A DNA stretch of 7,292 nucleotides, from the NCBI GenBank assembly GCA_030612305.1, contig JAUWOG010000115.1:1-7292 (forward strand). Direction: 5' to 3'. Origin of the DNA: Armatimonadota bacterium. GTDB lineage: Bacteria > Armatimonadota > Zipacnadia > Zipacnadales > UBA11051. The notes beneath the pieces are model-generated. The model saw nothing but the letters and a program-made list of their open reading frames with translations. It was not told the DNA's origin and did no database searches. Made by a program: the position numbers and the translations under genes. Positions 5,927-7,292 of the stretch are shown one piece after another. Each line of letters begins with the position of its first letter. The stretch's first letter is position 1.

Positions 5927-7090
5927 ATGCTGCCCAGAGAACGCGTCGAATGCACGCTTGCCTTCAAGGAACCGGACCTCGTCCCCTGGGGCGAGCACTC
6001 CATAGACTACACGACCTATGAGATGATTCTGGGCCGCGAGAGCTTCGTAGGGGGGAAGTTCAGCCAGACGAAGGCGATGTGGGATGGGCGGCGCGATGAG
6101 ATAGTCGCCTCATACAAGCGCGATATTCCCGACCTGGCCGAGGCGCTGGGCTTCGACATCATCACCGTCGGTCGCTGTTGGGCGCGCGGCACACGCACCA
6201 CGGCGATGGAGCAAGTTGACCACGAGACATACCGCGCCGCCAATGGCAACCTCTATCGCATCTCGGCCACCACCCATGATCTGATGCCATACAAGGTCAA
6301 TACGGATGGTTACGAGCCGCCGACTGTGGCCGAACTCCAGGCGCAGATAGACAAGCTGATAGACGAGGGTGTGCCGCGACCGGATGATTCCGAATGGGAA
6401 GTGGCCCGGCATGTCATGGACCGGATGCAGGACACGCACTGGATCAACACCTGCATGGGCGACATCAACTTCCCCATGATCGGGCCGACCGACGAGATCC
6501 AGTTCCTCAACCTGGCCCTGCACCCGGAGCTCCACGCCAAACAGGTTGAGCTGGAAGCGAGACGCTGCATCGGTGGCCTCAAGTACTACGCCGAGCAGGG
6601 CTACGATTCGGTCCTCCCCTGCGGCGACCTGGGTAGTTCAACTGGCCTGTTGTGCAATCCGAGGATCATTGAGGAACATGTTCTGCCCTGGTGGAAGCTC
6701 TTCACCGCCGAGGCCAAGCGGCTGGGCCTGCACATCCTCAAGCACTGCTGCGGCAACACCTGGGAGGCGCTCGACTTCATCGTCGCCGGCGGCTACGAGG
6801 GCTACGAAGGCATCCAGGCCAGCGGCGGCATGGACATGAAACGCCTCAAGGAACTGTATGGGGACAAGCTGGTGCTCTGGGGCGGCGTCAAGAACGAGAG
6901 CCTCATCGGGGGTGCCCCTGATGACGTCATCGCCGATGCGAAGTATGCGCTGAAATGGGGTGCGCCCGGCGGCGGCTTCATCTATGGCGCAAGCCACTCA
7001 CTGGCCGTCGGCACCAAACCGGAGAACCTCGAGGCAATGAAGCAGGCGCGCGAGCAGTGGGGTGCGTATCCGATACGCGTCCCGGACTAG
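5927..7090 (+). CDS. URO-D-fold protein, corrinoid methyltransferase-like
   Basis: A 387-aa protein of the uroporphyrinogen decarboxylase superfamily, which includes true heme-pathway URO-D and the zinc-dependent methyltransferases (MtaA/MtbA/CmuA type) that move methyl groups between corrinoid proteins and thiols or other carriers. Support: an N-terminal MLPRERVECTLAFKEPDLVP typical of the methyltransferase branch, VLPCGDLGSSTGLLCNP (229-245), LHILKHCCGNTWEALDFIVAGG (268-289) and LVLWGGVKNESLIGGAPDDV (315-334), then GTKPENLEAM (362-371). The H-x-C pair of the zinc site is present (H273, C275). The third cysteine, usually in a PGCG-like loop, is replaced by PGGG (347-350). True URO-D is unlikely because its N-terminal arginine-rich RQAGR-type motif is absent. 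GGAG lies 8 nt before the ATG. It follows the phosphoesterase gene after 65 nt and precedes the last gene after 34 nt, so it is probably in the same operon. The methyl donor and acceptor are unknown. Confidence 0.85.
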   Translation: MLPRERVECTLAFKEPDLVPWGEHSIDYTTYEMILGRESFVGGKFSQTKAMWDGRRDEIVASYKRDIPDLAEALGFDIITVGRCWARGTRTTAMEQVDHETYRAANGNLYRISATTHDLMPYKVNTDGYEPPTVAELQAQIDKLIDEGVPRPDDSEWEVARHVMDRMQDTHWINTCMGDINFPMIGPTDEIQFLNLALHPELHAKQVELEARRCIGGLKYYAEQGYDSVLPCGDLGSSTGLLCNPRIIEEHVLPWWKLFTAEAKRLGLHILKHCCGNTWEALDFIVAGGYEGYEGIQASGGMDMKRLKELYGDKLVLWGGVKNESLIGGAPDDVIADAKYALKWGAPGGGFIYGASHSLAVGTKPENLEAMKQAREQWGAYPIRVPD

Positions 7091-7124
7091 CCGGCGGTCA
7101 TCGCAGCAGAGGGGGAGCAGCCAC

Positions 7125-7292
7125 ATGCTCTACAAGCCGGATTGGGAAGAGACCAAGGAGCGCTTCATCGCCTGGTGGGCCGGGGAGGTCCTCGATCGCG
7201 TGGCGATGAGCGTCACCGCGCCCAACGGCAAGTCATACCGCGAAGTAGCTCAGCCGGACGACCCATTTCGTCTCCACGGTGATCCCGAGTAT
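7125..7292 (+). CDS. Unidentified protein, N-terminus only (cut by right edge)
   Basis: ATG at 7125 with GGGGGAG about 7 nt upstream opens a frame of 56 codons that runs to the window edge without a stop. It begins MLYKPDWEETKERFIAWW and continues with GEVLDRVAMSVTAPNG. The tryptophan-rich start (a conserved-looking DWEETKERFIAWW, then LDRV and SVTAP) is like the N-termini of long URO-D-related proteins of unknown role that often accompany shorter URO-D-like proteins; this is from memory and not firm. No signal peptide is visible. It follows the URO-D-like gene after 34 nt and is likely co-transcribed with it. Confidence 0.65.
   Translation, partial: MLYKPDWEETKERFIAWWAGEVLDRVAMSVTAPNGKSYREVAQPDDPFRLHGDPEY

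Overview
The window is a piece of a GC-rich bacterial chromosome with tightly packed genes and clear GGAGG-type ribosome binding sites. Its mix of genes is a Gfo/Idh/MocA dehydrogenase, two xylose-isomerase-like TIM barrels, a phosphomannose-isomerase-like cupin, a URO-D-fold methyltransferase relative and a secreted CARDB-like protein. That mix resembles the carbohydrate-degrading genomes of Planctomycetota, Lentisphaerota, Armatimonadota or Hydrogenedentota. The phylum is an inference; no rRNA or taxonomic marker is present. No tRNA, CRISPR array, transposase or phage gene was seen.

Left half, minus strand (1-3306). Three genes form one operon read right to left: a type I phosphomannose-isomerase-like cupin protein (2014-3306), a sugar phosphate isomerase/epimerase (1089-1988) and a Gfo/Idh/MocA NAD(P)-dependent oxidoreductase cut by the left edge (1-1074). 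Gaps are only 25 and 14 nt. Together they look like a small intracellular pathway that oxidises and isomerises a sugar or cyclitol; the substrate is unknown.

Centre (3307-3587). A 281-nt divergent control region holds a good sigma70-type promoter for the minus-strand operon. Two palindromes sharing the half-site ATGGG/CCCAT lie around that promoter. The predicted leader RNA of about 230 nt contains several perfect complementary pairs, including a possible pseudoknot. The -35 box overlaps the ribosome binding site of the divergent gene. That gene (3588-4118) encodes a small secreted CARDB-like protein with a 27-bp tandem duplication just after its signal peptide, and it ends at a strong intrinsic terminator (4163-4197).

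Right half, plus strand (4198-7292). A second cluster encodes another TIM-barrel isomerase/epimerase (4303-5124), a calcineurin-like metallophosphoesterase whose start overlaps the preceding stop (5121-5861), a URO-D/corrinoid-methyltransferase-like protein (5927-7090) and the first 56 codons of an unidentified protein (from 7125). The plausible theme is again sugar or sugar-phosphate conversion, possibly with methyl-group removal, but the sequence does not identify a substrate. The most interesting material is the divergent control region and the altered metal ligands in the URO-D-like protein and one isomerase.
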